A stretch of 64,000 bases of DNA from Prostheceraeus crozeri (taxonomy: Eukaryota; Platyhelminthes; Polycladida; Euryleptidae): the NCBI GenBank assembly GCA_907163375.1, contig CAJQUW010006842.1, forward strand, positions 191,001 to 255,000, read 5' to 3'. Made by a program: the position numbers and the translations under genes. Shown piece by piece: positions 1 to 11,949 of this stretch (positions within the stretch are counted from its first letter, which is position 1; every line of letters starts with the position of its first letter). A model generated the notes under the pieces. It saw only the letters and a list, made by a program, of their open reading frames with translations. It was not told the DNA's origin and ran no database searches.

Positions 1-3000
1 TTCAATAAGTGCAATGCACGATGCATTATTGCGCACTTTGTACGATGTCGCTTCATCAGAGCCACAAAATCGTAATTGACATTGAACTGAATCAGAGACA
101 AATAAATCTAAAGCTTTGATCCACAAGTTGAACGCAAAACTACTTCGGCATGTATTTTGTTGATCGCACGTATCCCTACACCAGTCAAGCGAATTGAGAC
201 TATGAGTCCCAATAAATTATACTGTGAAGAAAATTATGTTTGATTTTCAATTATCAATATACCGTGAGTATCAGGGCAGATGGTCGGTGTCACTGTTATC
301 AACTGATAAAGGATAAGCTGATGCCGTTTGACTTCGTTTGATTTACATGTCTATATAGGACTAGCATGTGTGAGATGTATGAATGTTGGGTCTACTCATA
401 GAAATAAACTGTTTATCTGAAGTTCGCTAGAATGGAAATTGACTCAAGGTCGCGGCACATCCGGGGGAACTAAGTTGGGGCATGAAGAACCAATTAAAAC
501 CTTCCATTTACTCATGTGACTGATTCTAACCCAATGATACAGACGTTGGCAGGTGCATCTAAGTGAAAATGCGTGCGATTTATGTGCCGTTATTGTGCAT
601 TGCATGAAGCTTAATTTCCATTCTAGAGGTTTTATTGTTGTCAATTTCTATGGGTCTACTGGTATGTTTATCAAGTCTTAACAGAGCCAGCCTACCATGC
701 GCTTGAACCAGTGATGGTGATGCTATGCGAGCATACCCTCTAACACACAGGGCCACCGGACCATCTGTTGAATCTGCTTGAAAGTACATGCACAGCCAAA
801 ACAAAGATTCGATCATGGATTAGCTGATTCTGAAAGTAAATCAACTCAGGGACTCTGTTATGCGTGTGAAAGAGATAATTCAGTAAGTCTTTGTTCAATA
901 ATATCGATTACTCTTGCTTGATATGCCTGTCAGTAATGCGTTCATGAAGGTCTTGCCTTCCTTGAAATATTCTGCTTTCATTTAGGTTCCATTAATGAAT
1001 GACATTTTTATGGCGCTTTGGTGAACACTCTTCCATTAAAAGATTATGACTATTAAATGAAGCAAAAGGAATGACGCGTCTATAGACGACGTCAGTTTTA
1101 ATGACATTTAAATGAGTCGCTATTAAGGTTCCATTTAATTAATGATATGTTACAGGACAGTCCATTTGATATTGCCTCCATTTGATCCAAAATGTTTTTA
1201 AATGGATAAAATATATGGACATGCCAAAATCAATGCACACATTCTCTTTTTTATATGTACACTACACATGTACAAGTTCTTGATACGAAACGACTCCGTG
1301 AAAGGCAAATGATGCATCATTTGAAAGCTCTGGATGGATGTAAACCATACACTGTAGTCCCCATCAAAGCTAATTAATGTAGGCCTAAATGAAAAATATG
1401 TACATGTACAAGAAGCATACAAACTTTACACGCACATGAATCCAAAATTGTTATTTTAAGCGACAGTACTCTAAAATATTCTCTATGAGCAATACTTTCT
1501 CTAGAATGTGATAAACATCATTTTTCTGCATTATCAAATTCTATTACAAATATGTTTTTTCAGATAATGTCCCTGTTATGTTTGACATAGTTCTATTAGG
1601 CAATATCCATCGCAAAACTAATTCACATGAATACCAAAACGTAAACATGTCTTCTTGTCAAAAATGTGACCGTAATTCATCCGCTCAATCAAGAAAGCAG
1701 CAGTTTATGAATTGCTGAGAGCTGCAGAGGCGCGTATGGTCGCTAAAAATTGCGAAAAATGTCGCTAACTGGGATAGGTTTGTATCCCGTTTGTAGTGCG
1801 TGCATGTGGAGGGTTTGGTGAGGAGGCTAAAAAGTTTGGAGAGCGCATGACACAAAGACTTTCAACCCAGAGTAATTCCAAGGTTTCGGAGTGCAGAGAG
1901 TCAACTTACGGTCTAACATAGGTGACTGTGATACATACACGTAGGAAGTCTCATTGTAATATGGGCTTCATCAAAGATATTATATACTAGAAGAGAAGTA
2001 GGCCTGTCAGCTGCGACACAGTTTCCGTACCAACGGTTGAGGGCAAAAGACGCATTAAGGCAATGTGGAGATATTGCTATTTTGTTGGCTGCACGATATG
2101 CGATGCCACAAAAAACTTTAGGAATAGCATTTTTTATAAAGTTCAAGTCACTGATATTGTATGCCTAGTTTCAAGAAATTATATTCAGCAGTTTCTCTGA
2201 AATATTTTTTTAAGATGACCGTTTGTATACAGCAATTTATGCAGCAGTGTCGTACCAGTGAAGACGGATGGAGATTAATTGATAAATTAACAACAATGAG
2301 ATTAAATACACGATAGATCAGATTCCCACGCAAAAGATGTGCGGCTGGTAGGATCAAACACACATACAATTCATGACATGAACAACTACAGGAATTATGT
2401 GAATACTGCACTAAAGATTTGGCTATTAATAAGTCTAACCCATGTCAACAACTCTCACCGAGCTATTCAACAGGCTGAAACCACAAGATTTATAAATTGA
2501 TCTATGTATTGCGAATCAACACAGTGCATTTTAGGGCCAACCTTCCATTGGAATCGATTATCGCAAATCAGTCAATTTGCATCGTATGATATAATATATA
2601 ATATTTTATTTACTTAAACCTTTTATTAGTCAATTCACACCAAATTTTCGTTAGTTCATGTTGCTTCATGCAGTTTCTTACCGCAAGATAACAGGCCTAC
2701 TCATACAATACCAGACTGGGCAACCGCGTGATGGGGCTGGGCGTTAGTGATGAAGACTACCCGGCCCATACCCTTTTACAAGGAAACAAGCTAATTGCAA
2801 GGTCACAAGTAAAAACGCAGTTAATTTTTCTGTTCAGACTGGTCATTTAGAATTATTTCATTAAGTCATCAATTCATCCAATCTGTCGTGTTTTTTGTTT
2901 CTTGCCTGTCGTTGTGATTGAATAGCGTAGTCAAATGCGTATAATGCGCGATATGTCAGGTAAAATTTGGGACTGACATGTTGCTAAACGTGAGATTATA

Positions 3001-3670
3001 GCTGCAGATTAAATAAATGACTTGTTGCAACCCACAGGTTACTCCTGCAATTTCAGTTTGTAGTAGATAGGCCTGCCCAAATTACCGAAAAATTTACTAC
3101 CCTGCAAGTAGAGTAATTCAAAGTTCGATTACAAATTAAACTAACATCGATGGGAGGGACATCTTACAATCGTTTGTGAGGATTTTGCTCTTATTCAAAT
3201 TTTTCTGTTGGCAAGACTCAAGATACCAAAGAGGACATCATTTTCGTCAATTTTTTCGATATTTTCACCTCACGTAGTCTAGCAATCTAAATATCTTCTT
3301 ACTTGCGTGAGGTAGACTACATGAGTGCACCCTTATAGGCCTACGGACCTGACGGTTCTTCGGATTCCGGAAACCAGAAAAAACGGATCTTCTGATTTCA
3401 AGATCTGGCTTCATGCATCGGCTTTAATCCTTTTTAATATTACGGATGCATGGTTTTAATAGATTAACTGGCATTTGCAATCATCTGTTTTCAAAATTGA
3501 GTTACGAGCAAAATGTTTGTCTCTAGCAATTTCGATTGTTTAAGATTGGTCTACATTGCGCTCACTGATCTCTTGAATTTTGTACCCGAATTTCTCTGGA
3601 ACATTCTTATACTTATATAGTACTTATACTTATACTGGAGCATACTTATTGATTTTCCACAAGTTGCAAA
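1..3670. other. gene-free stretch
   Basis: No ORF in this stretch looks like protein, and no splice-flanked exon, RNA gene or long repeat was recognised. The palindromic word TAGGCCTA or close variants appears repeatedly (near 1380, 2000, 2695, 3070 and 3337). It is AT-rich intergenic or intronic DNA. Confidence 0.5.
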
Positions 3671-3704
3671 GGCCTGAATAGCTCTGTCGGTAGAGCATGA
3701 TACT
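3671..3704 (+). pseudogene. tRNA-like 5' half (A box)
   Basis: The stretch resembles the 5' half of an animal tRNA-Lys: a TAGCTC..GGTAGAGC D arm followed by GCATGATACT, where the anticodon stem would start. The rest of the tRNA does not follow. A tRNA-like 3' half lies about 230 bp downstream. It is either a broken tRNA copy or the head of a tRNA-derived SINE. Confidence 0.35.
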
Positions 3705-3930
3705 AGTCTGAGTTTCTTACTATTTTTAGTTTGTAGATTGTAACGCAGCACCAGTAAAATGCAAATTGTTAAGTCACGGATTCTGTCGTCAAGCAAGTGA
3801 GCAACTGTTGAATATCGTAAAATTCCATCTGCTTTGGGATGTGCATATGAAACTGAATTTGCACTTGATGTAATAATTACCGATAATTCGTTTGATCATT
3901 TATCATATTTACTTTATGATTTGTATTTCA

Positions 3931-3970
3931 CTCATAAGGCAGAGTTCTCAGGATCGTGGGTTCGCACCAT
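3931..3970 (+). pseudogene. tRNA-like 3' half (B box)
   Basis: CTCATAA resembles an anticodon loop, and GTGGGTTCGCACC resembles a T arm with an internal B box. No acceptor stem can be closed. It sits downstream of the A-box fragment in the same orientation, so the two may be parts of one interrupted tRNA-like unit or of two SINE fragments. Confidence 0.3.
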
Positions 3971-3977
3971 ATCATGA

Positions 3978-4686
3978 CTTATAGTCCGGCAGGCAGAACG
4001 AGTTTCTGCAGGGAAAGAGGCCGAAATTGAGACTTTCGCAGAATGATGTACACCCTATGTCTACTACGAATTGGCACGTCTGCCGAGTTCTAGTGAGTTC
4101 CGCTTCTTGTCAGACACGATCAAAGAAAAATGCATGTGAATCCAGTGGGACGCAGATAGCAGTTTTTGGCTAAAATGAACTTTTCTTTGTTTTTGCTTAT
4201 TAACTGGACAGTATTAAGTCTAGAGTCATAACTTTTGACATGGAATGTCTTCAGGTCATCTCCTATGATGTACATGTGTTATTATCATGTTTCTGATTGG
4301 CAATATATGTGAGAACGCGCTTGAAAGTGGATAAAATTGCTCAAAATGTTTGTGTTTGCTGACATTAAGAGGGTCGCAGCTTTATAGACAGGGTGCACAA
4401 ACATGAAAGGAAATGACCTGAAGACATTCCTCGCGAAAAATTGGACTCTGGGCTTAGTTAGCAGTTTTCGTTTTATCAGAGACAACATAAGAAATTTCAT
4501 TTTAGCCAAAAACTGCTATCTGCGTCCCATTGGATTTATATGTGTTTTTCTTCGATCATCTCTGACAAGGAGAGGACTCGGCAGACGCACCGATTCGTAG
4601 CATGCATAGGGTGTCCATCATTCTGTGAAAGTCTCACTTTCGGCCTCATTCCCTGCAGAAACTCGTTCTGGCTGCCGGCTTATTAA
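3978..4686. repeat. foldback (inverted-repeat) element
   Basis: Arms of about 190-200 bp (roughly 3978-4185 and 4494-4686) are inverted copies with scattered mismatches; for example GCAGATAGCAGTTTTTGGCT in the left arm pairs with its complement in the right arm. The centre of about 310 bp holds only short antisense ORFs with no recognisable product. The form fits a non-autonomous foldback or MITE-like DNA element. No clear target duplication was seen. Confidence 0.7.
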
Positions 4687-5671
4687 AGCCATTCTCGAAG
4701 TCATGATGTATGGCAAATCGATCATAAATCTCTGTACATCAGAATCCGTGTGTAATCATTACGTGAGAAGTACGCCACCGCTGTCCATGAGTTCACAGAT
4801 ATTTCAACATGTCCTCTGAAGGTTCATTTCAATCATCATTGAGAGTGACAGAGTACAACATTATTTGCCAACCTGTTGACTTGACATCACTTAAGATGGT
4901 TGGAGATCTATCACACCACATCACTGAAGATTGGATTCGATGTACAACAGGCGGATGTCTAAGGACACACTGCATAGCCTACTGCATGCGTTGTTCACCT
5001 TTCCAGTTGCAAGTTTCATTATCAGGATTCCAAACAATTTCTTGGTAGACCTTGTTAATTGAATCTTTGAAAAGATAGCGACGGTTGCGCCAAAGAATCG
5101 GGGTGTGCGTCTGAACAGCTTGAACTGATACGGAAGCATTGACATGCACTTTGCATTTGTCCTAACGTTGACCTTGTTTCGGAGCGAATGTTGACTTATT
5201 GTACATGTATGTGATAGTATGTCTTATTCACAGCGTGGCACCAACGGCCTCAACCGCTCTCTAATGTACCTTGTAGAGTTCATTGAAATTATTTTGTTAT
5301 TTTGTTCCATAAGTTACTTAGAGTACTTTCAGATCTTTTCTGATATTGAGGTAATGAAAGCAATTGCCACAAGTCAATTGAAAATTGTAAAACCGAAGGA
5401 AACTTCAATGACTTGACAGCAAAACTATACGATGCTTTTTTATTGGGGAGAAAAGTCATATGAATGATACTACTTGCTTGCTTTACTAAGTAACTAATTA
5501 GAAGTCAAATTCTCTGGGGAGTCGTAGGCTTGCAAGAGTTCATTTAACGTCAGCTGATGAAAGGTGCTCCGTCGAGAACAATTGGATTGTCGTCGATTTC
5601 CTATCTAGCCCTTGTATATATTGCATATCTTTGGACTTCATACACGCATGAGAATGATTGAATTTTTCCAG

Positions 5672-6009
5672 GGCGGAAAATGCAGGAAAACAGGAAACTC
5701 CACTCCACATGGAAAGAAACACTAGACTTTCATTGTCACCCTGAAAACTATTCAGAATATAAGAATTTATCGCTTTTTTTGAGAGTTAATCATGATGTTG
5801 AAATATTTATCACAAGGAATGAAAAGAATAAACTCTGCTTCAGCATTCAAATGACTCCGAAAGTAAAAACTCTTTCTGTTGTTGACGGTGCTTATAAATA
5901 TACGAAAATTCGTACTATCTATCTAAAACACAAGTACCGAATTCGCATTGGAAGGGAATGGGGCAACAGCAGATGGAGCAAATGTGATTTTTTTGTCGAA
6001 TTGCTTTGA
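5672..6009 (+). CDS. candidate terminal exon, unknown protein
   Basis: An open frame of about 110 codons follows a good splice acceptor (AATTTTTCCAG, ending at 5671) and closes with TGA at 6009. The first Met is at 5680. The predicted peptide is mixed and soluble, with the C-terminal end RWSKCDFFVELL, and has no low-complexity bias, so it looks more protein-like than most ORFs here. No family was recognised and no upstream exon was identified. It could be the last exon of a host gene, a decayed transposon exon, or chance. Confidence 0.3.
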
Positions 6010-7069
6010 AAGAGTTGTAAAACAATCGAGCAGATTAGTGCATGCTTCTTTTGTTAAAGATGGAAGGTTTGAACGTCGGTAAAATTATATCAGAACTTGC
6101 GTTTCGACGGTTATCTATATTGTAGTAGAGGTGTCTTCAAACTGTTCGGGTGACTAAAAGATCAGCTAAGATCAGCTCATCTCTTTATCTATGTAAGAAA
6201 TTCTGTTAAGAAATTGATTCAGTCGATATTTTGAAGTTATGATGTCGATTTTACTACCGACTTATGGTTTTTATGAAGCCGACATTTTTTATTCCTTACA
6301 AAGTGCGCATCCATTAGTTGTGGATGTTTTTTAGTAAATTTGTAGTAGATCAAGGTTGGGTCTTGGTATCACTCTTGAGTTTTGGGTAGTCTTGGGGTGC
6401 GGACCCAAGAGCTTGAACCTCGCCCCCCACCAAGAGTAAAGAAATTGACCATGAATGATCATTTGCGGTTTTCTAGGAAAAATTTAGCCTAAGTATATGA
6501 CCATATCATGTCATAGCAAGTCATCTACATGTAAGTTTACATGTATGTACATGTAAATATGTAGCCTACTTCAACAACACGATTGGTCTTTCTATGATAA
6601 AACTGTGCTATCATCAACTTCGATATAGACCATACTTTGATATAGACCTACCGTAAATGTCTATCTGATCGCTTGTTTAATTGGCTTTTTAAAATATGCT
6701 TTGATTACCTATGGCTTCCTTGGTTTGATCTTATTATTGGTTTATTATTATCTTATTTATTGGTTTGATCTTATTATCAATCTTTCTCTTCGTTCACTCT
6801 TGCATTTGTTTAGGATTCGACGTTAATTTTCTTCCATGTTATTCTAAGTATTAAGGTGATAAGCCTTAATGTTACTGCCTTCAACATTGTATTAGTTGCT
6901 AGTTTTGATCCGGTTATAAGATTATGGAGTTTGGCCGAAATCCTAATCGCCAGGCATTGCTAGTGAAGGTGGGAGGGTGTGTTTAGATCCATTGACTGTT
7001 AACGCCCGCCTCAGCGAGGCAGCCCCTCGCCAATAGGTTACAGTCCGGCCTGTTGCCCTTGGGCTTTGA

Positions 7070-9028
7070 GAGCACATAGTCCTAGAATTTTGCCTTATTC
7101 GACAAGGGGCTTCTAGAGTTAGATACCATTACCCTTACAGTATTAAGAAAAAGGCTTATGTAGCCGATAGCACGGGTTCCTTTTCTATTGACAGTTGTAA
7201 TAGAAAAGGGTGCTTGTGTTGTGGGTCCATACATAAATCTTCCTTTTTCGTATCAAACACCACTAGAAAGGCTTTTCTCATAGATTTAAGTGGTTCTTTC
7301 GATTGCAAATCCAGCTTTGTAATCTATCTCATTTCTTGCAGCGAATGCGGGTTCCAATATGTTGGCAAAACCACCCAATCTTTAAATGCTAGGTTGAATG
7401 GTCACCGTCACCATGCATCCTCAAAGCCCACTACTTTCCTTTATGAACACTTTAGGCAAGATGGTCATAATTTTTGCAACAATAAATTGCAAATTATAGA
7501 CCATGTAGATTCCAACTTCTCTGATAATTCTGACCTTAGGGATAGGGAACTTCTGAAGGAGGATTTTTGGATTAAAACACTATGTACAATCTTCCCACTT
7601 GGCTTGAACGATAGAATTCAAGGTTTTGGTTGTGTCTCCAAAGGTTCCTTACATAAGCAGTACTTCTCTTCTCCGGTCCTTAGAAGAACTAGAGGGCATG
7701 GGATTCACAGTAATGAGAGAAATGTCTTGGCTAAATGCTTGGAGTCTCTATACGATAAAATTAATAGCCTTTGTTTTTCCAACATGTTTTACGAGTTTTA
7801 CATCACTTTGAAGTCTCTTAGTCGTACCACACTTAAGCAACTTCTTGCTTTTACTCTTAGCAAGCCGGGTACCTGCCCGTATCTAGTCGAATCCTTCTGT
7901 TCGAGATTCTTAAAAGTCGAAGATTCCGTTGATAAGATCGACAGGGAAGTTATTATTATCCCTTTTGAGTGCAAAGAAGTAGATCTCTTAAAAGTTTCTT
8001 CCATTTTCGCTGATTCACATGTTAGCAGTATGTTGCCTAATCCAATTCGTAGTAAATGTCCACTACAGGTTTTCTTTAAATACACCACCCCTATTGGTCG
8101 GAAGCTCTTCAATTACAACCAGATCTTGAAGAATGCTTCTATTGATGAAATCAGAGAATTTATTAGCAAGCCTTGTCTTTGTTCTGATTCTATCTTCTGC
8201 TACAAGCCCGCTTCACACGTGGTTACTGGTGACTTGACTATTATATCCAACCCTAAACTTAGGGATTTGATGGCTAAGGGCACTAATTATAGAGAGCCTA
8301 TTCACAAGTCTTGGGATTTTGTTAGGGTCAGTGTTAAAAATGCACTAGTTGCATTTATTGAAAAGTCCTGCAGAAAATATGCCCTTAAGAAGTCTGACTT
8401 CCAGAATTGGTCGGAGGCTGTCCTTAAGATAATTAGAAATCGCATTTCCTTCCTAAGTTCTAGCTTTTCATCTTTGCATTCGCACGAGGTACTAAGATCA
8501 AAGGAGTGTAAAAACTTCATCTCAAACTTTCAGAAGAATTACATCATTACTCCGGCGGATAAGGCCGCCAACAATTTTGTCATTGTGTGTAGGAAGTATT
8601 ACCTCATTATCCTCTTGAACGAACTAGGCTTTGACCTTAGAAGTTTCAATGCTGTTGGTAATCAGACTTGCGCACCAGTAATTTCTTCCATTAATGACAT
8701 AATTGCCGAACATTGCACCACCCTCGAGGATTCCTTTGTCATAACGGTTAAAGATAAGTTTATGGTTTTACCTAAACTTTTCTGGATACCTAAATTGCAC
8801 AAAAATCCGTATAAAAGTAGATTCATTGCTGGTGCCAGGAACAGCACATCCAAAGATTTGGCCATACTGGTGAACAAAGGTTTGCAATTGGTCCGGGACA
8901 AGTTTATTAGTTATTGCCTTTCCATCAAGCATAATTCAGGTGTGAACGGCTTCTGGAGCATTAACTCTTCTGGGGAATTCCTTGACAGGATGTCGGGTTT
9001 GAATTGCCACTCCTTACAAGTATTATGA
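7070..9028 (+). pseudogene. Naiad-type PLE ORF, endonuclease and N-terminal RT part
   Basis: The frame is open from 7070 (after a TGA at 7067) to a TGA at 9026-9028, with no ATG before the first conserved domain, so the true start is missing or lies upstream in another frame. Numbering from 7214: an upstream C-x-C-C cluster (7211-7222), GIY-YIG core VIYLI (36-40) and YVG (49-51), C42 and C45 inside that core, Arg60, His64/His66, and a later ELLKEDFWI...PLGLN block that carries the presumed catalytic Glu. The CxC linker is PCLC (C321, C323), followed by HVVTGDL. RT fingers motifs follow: ITPADKAANNFVIV and FWIPKLHKNP. The role is single-strand nicking plus target-primed cDNA synthesis in the nucleus. 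The frame breaks just before RT motif A. Confidence 0.8.
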
Positions 9029-9893
9029 TTTCTCCACACTCTATACGAATCTTAATTTAGACCAGGTTATGGAGTCCTTGAAAGACTTATGTGAGTTAAT
9101 TTTTAACAGTTCCAAGAGCTTTATTTGCATTGGCCATTATAGAACCTTCTTCTCGAATAAAAAATACAGAGGGTATCACTGCTGGTCCAAAACCCTTAAT
9201 GCAATAAGTTTTATCCTGAATAACACTTTTGTCACTTTCGGGGGACTTGTCTTCAAGCAAATTCGAGGCATACCTATGGGTGGGAATTCCAGCTCGCTCT
9301 TAGCTGACCTGTTTTTGGCTTACAGGGAGTTTAATTTTGTGAGGGGGCTCCTAGCGAGTAAGAGATTTGGCTTAGCCAAACTTCTCTCTCGTACCACTAG
9401 GTATGTCGATGACATTTGTGTTTTTAACTTCAAACATTTTGATAAGATCCTTCCTGAAATCTACCCGGTAGATCTCTTGGCTAGCAGAAGCGGGGACAAT
9501 AACAATTGTGTTAATTATTTGGATGTAAAAATCAGGATCGAAGATGGTGGCTATTATATCACAGAGGTTTACCATAAGGTTGATGAGTTCAGCTTCCCAG
9601 TGGCACTGTATACTTTCCCCGAGAGTAACATGTCTTTGAACACTGGCTTAAACATCTTTGCTGCCCAACTCATCAGATTCGCTAGCATTTCATCTGATGC
9701 TTCCGCCTTCATATCAAGAGCTAAGGGCATTTTTGATATCTTTAAAGGACGGGGTTATAAGAATAATTTGCTGGTTAATTCTTGCATTAAGTACTTCTCC
9801 AAGAATAGGTTCCTCGTTTTTAAGTTTGGTTGTTGTTTTGTTTTTGTTTGGTTGCCTGATGCCATCAATCATTGGCATGTTGGGCTAAGATAA
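9003..9893 (+). pseudogene. Naiad-type PLE ORF, catalytic RT part (+1 frame)
   Basis: This frame opens at 9003 and continues the protein after a one-base shift between 9003 and 9028. It contains RT motif A as YYDFSTLYTNL (first catalytic Asp), motif B as IRGIPMGGNSSSLLADLFL, motif C as RYVDDICVF (YVDD, both catalytic Asp present) and a following NYLDVKIRI motif. It ends at TAA 9891-9893 about 140 codons after motif C, without a C-terminal endonuclease, as expected for the permuted type. All RT catalytic residues are retained, so the frameshift is the only obvious defect in the C-terminal half. A sequencing error or programmed shift cannot be excluded. Confidence 0.8.
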
Positions 9894-11949
9894 CCTCTTC
9901 TAGTTTCAAGTGCGTCCTTTGTCCTAATATATTAAAAAAAATTATTTTCGGTTAGGTTCTGCTATGTTTCCTCAGGCTTGGAGAGACCTTCCATATCGTA
10001 CATTCGATATGGTTGGCCTGGCCCCGCCATGTGGTATAGGTTGGAGGTTAAGGGCCGAAACCTTGCTTCATGCAGCCACATGGTTCCTCCCTGATGACTC
10101 CATACATAGCAAACTTAATTTTGGTTTTTAGGTTCTAATTTTCACCTTTTGTTATTTTTAGTTAGCTTCTCGTCAGGTCCATGACGAACTCTTATTACAG
10201 TTCTTATTTGATAAAAATTAAATCGTTTATAAGTATTAATTTATTTCCCTTACCGTCTTCAGTTGAGTAGACTTGCCTTTATACGTATTTCAGTACCTGC
10301 TCTTTACTAGAGTAGGTTACTCTATGTTGTCAGTATTAATTTATATTCATTCGTTCATGACTTTTAATTACCTAATTATTTACAAGATTCTCCACTAGGG
10401 TAATTGTTTAACTTTGGCGTCTTCCGTTTCCTGGATCCTTCGAATTTTTTTGACCGTGTCGTGTCTTGATTTGATTGTGAATTTAATCCATTAAAGTAGA
10501 TGTAATGCATATTGTGTTAGACAGAATTTTGTATATATCATTTTGCGTGAAATAAAACAAATAATAAATGAAAAAATGCAATGCATTAAACAAATGCCTG
10601 TATAAACGCTTATGGTGTTAGATTGGTAGCCTACAACAATTCGTAGATAACTTACTTCATATAGCCTCTTGCCTTGAAAGTTAAAAACTTCGGCCTATAT
10701 TGCTTATTCTACTATTTAGCTACATGCATTAGAAACAGAAAGATATCGGTATCATTTAATGCAGTGACATACGTATTTTGATAATTGCTTCTTGCGATTA
10801 GTAAAAATATCTTTATATCTACATTTGTGCTATTTACATCTTATACGAGGCCTATGTTATGTGTGTTCCATTTCTCGATCAAACATGTTGTAAGGAATGT
10901 ATAGCTTAGTCATGCATGTTGTTCTAATTAGGAAATTATTAGGCTGTAGACGTAAACAGGGTTGATGACATTAAGCCCAGAGATAACCTATGCCGATAAT
11001 TAAAACTTTTAGCTGAATATTAATATAGCCTCAATTCCGCAATGACAAATTCATGTAATTAGATAGTAATTAATATGAACATTTGATACATATTAATTGG
11101 ATAGCAATATGTACAATATGTTATGATTCAAAATGTCTTCATGCAAGTCTAAATCTCAATCAAAATTCCAAACACGTTCTGGAAATTGTTGTTCTACTTC
11201 ATTAGAGAAATAGCCACTCTTGGGTCCGATCTTAGGGGTACCCAAGATTAATCTTGGTTTTGGGTCTTGGGGGTACCCCAAGATTTAACCTTGAGCCTGG
11301 GGGTACCCAAGCCCATGTTTGGGCCCAACCTTGAGTAGATTATGTTTTGTCTCAGACCTCTTTGTCTTAGATTGTGATCCTCTCCTCTTCATATTTAAGA
11401 TGATTCGTGATATGACAAGCGCGAAATTTTGAAAATTCTCTTTTGACTTGGCTGAGCCTTAAAATAATAGACTATACTTGCTAACTTTCATTAAATCCAA
11501 TTAAAAATACTTCACCTCTACAAACTAACGCCATCAGCGACTCCTAAAATATTTTTCTAAAATATTTTTCTTTCTTTTGTGTGCCACGCTCTCATGAATT
11601 TCTCCAAAACAGCAAAAAATATACGCATCTCACATATATGCACCACATGCAGATATTAAAGAGAGTTGCCCATCACCTGACTGGGCAAGTCTAGAAAATA
11701 CTTAAATTTTATAACAGTATCGGCTCTTTATTATGTATATTGAATTATGTTGTTTTAGCAAAATTTTACTATTTTATCATATTAGTTAATTGCACTATAC
11801 TTGAGTACTTGTGTACTTGCACTAGTACGCGTGCACTCTGAATTATCAACTCCCTCTGATTAAAATGCTTTGGGATTAAGCGAAATGAATGCTATTCTGG
11901 GCGCTGAACATCAAATATCATTGAATGTTCAAAGTAATGGGGAACAGTT
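9894..11949. other. gene-free stretch
   Basis: Apart from the structured tail and the GGGTACCC-rich repeat at 11215-11335, there is no ORF, exon or RNA gene that can be supported here. It is AT-rich, with scattered TAATTAAT-type words. Confidence 0.5.
9991..10097 (+). other. structured 3' tail of the retroelement
   Basis: Two hairpins can be drawn: an 8-bp stem CCATATCG/CGATATGG with a 6-nt loop (9991-10012), and CCATGTGG/CCACATGG (10027-10034 with 10076-10083) enclosing a smaller AGGTT/AACCT stem. CGAAACC and CTGATGA occur here but not in a workable hammerhead arrangement. The tail could be the RNA recognised by the element's own reverse transcriptase; that is inference. Confidence 0.4.

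Larger units (their letters stand above)
6900..10210 (+). mobile_element. Penelope-like retroelement, Naiad type
   Basis: The coding part (7070-9893) has the permuted domain order that defines Naiad/Chlamys Penelope-like elements: an N-terminal GIY-YIG endonuclease, a short CxC domain, then the reverse transcriptase. Canonical Penelope elements carry the endonuclease at the C terminus. The CCHH cysteines and histidines of the endonuclease are present, which favours Naiad over Chlamys. The outer limits are guesses, since no pseudo-LTR copy or target duplication was identified. One frameshift and the lack of an upstream ATG suggest an inactive or 5'-incomplete copy. Confidence 0.75.
6349..11335. 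mobile_element. possible TIR-bounded segment enclosing the Naiad element
   Basis: The left end reads ATCAAGGTTGGGTC and the right end is its near inverse (GGCCCAACCTTGAG), each flanked outside by TAG (6346-6348 and 11336-11338). Both ends carry subterminal degenerate repeats built from the same phrase (TTGGG, GGGTACCC and CTTGAG words, 6353-6440 and 11215-11335). No transposase of its own was found. The pairing rests on about 14 bp, so two unrelated copies of one repeat are a real alternative. Confidence 0.35.

Noticed and set aside
4285..4819. ORFs of 64-79 codons inside and beside the foldback element at 3978-4686.
   Set aside because: They overlap on opposite strands across inverted-repeat arms and have no protein-like features.
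10045..10097. Hammerhead ribozyme in the retroelement tail (GAAA and CTGATGA both present).
   Set aside because: The order would require a type II hammerhead, but only five bases separate a possible stem III from CTGATGA, leaving no stem I, and stem II does not pair. Naiad-type elements are also known to lack canonical hammerheads.
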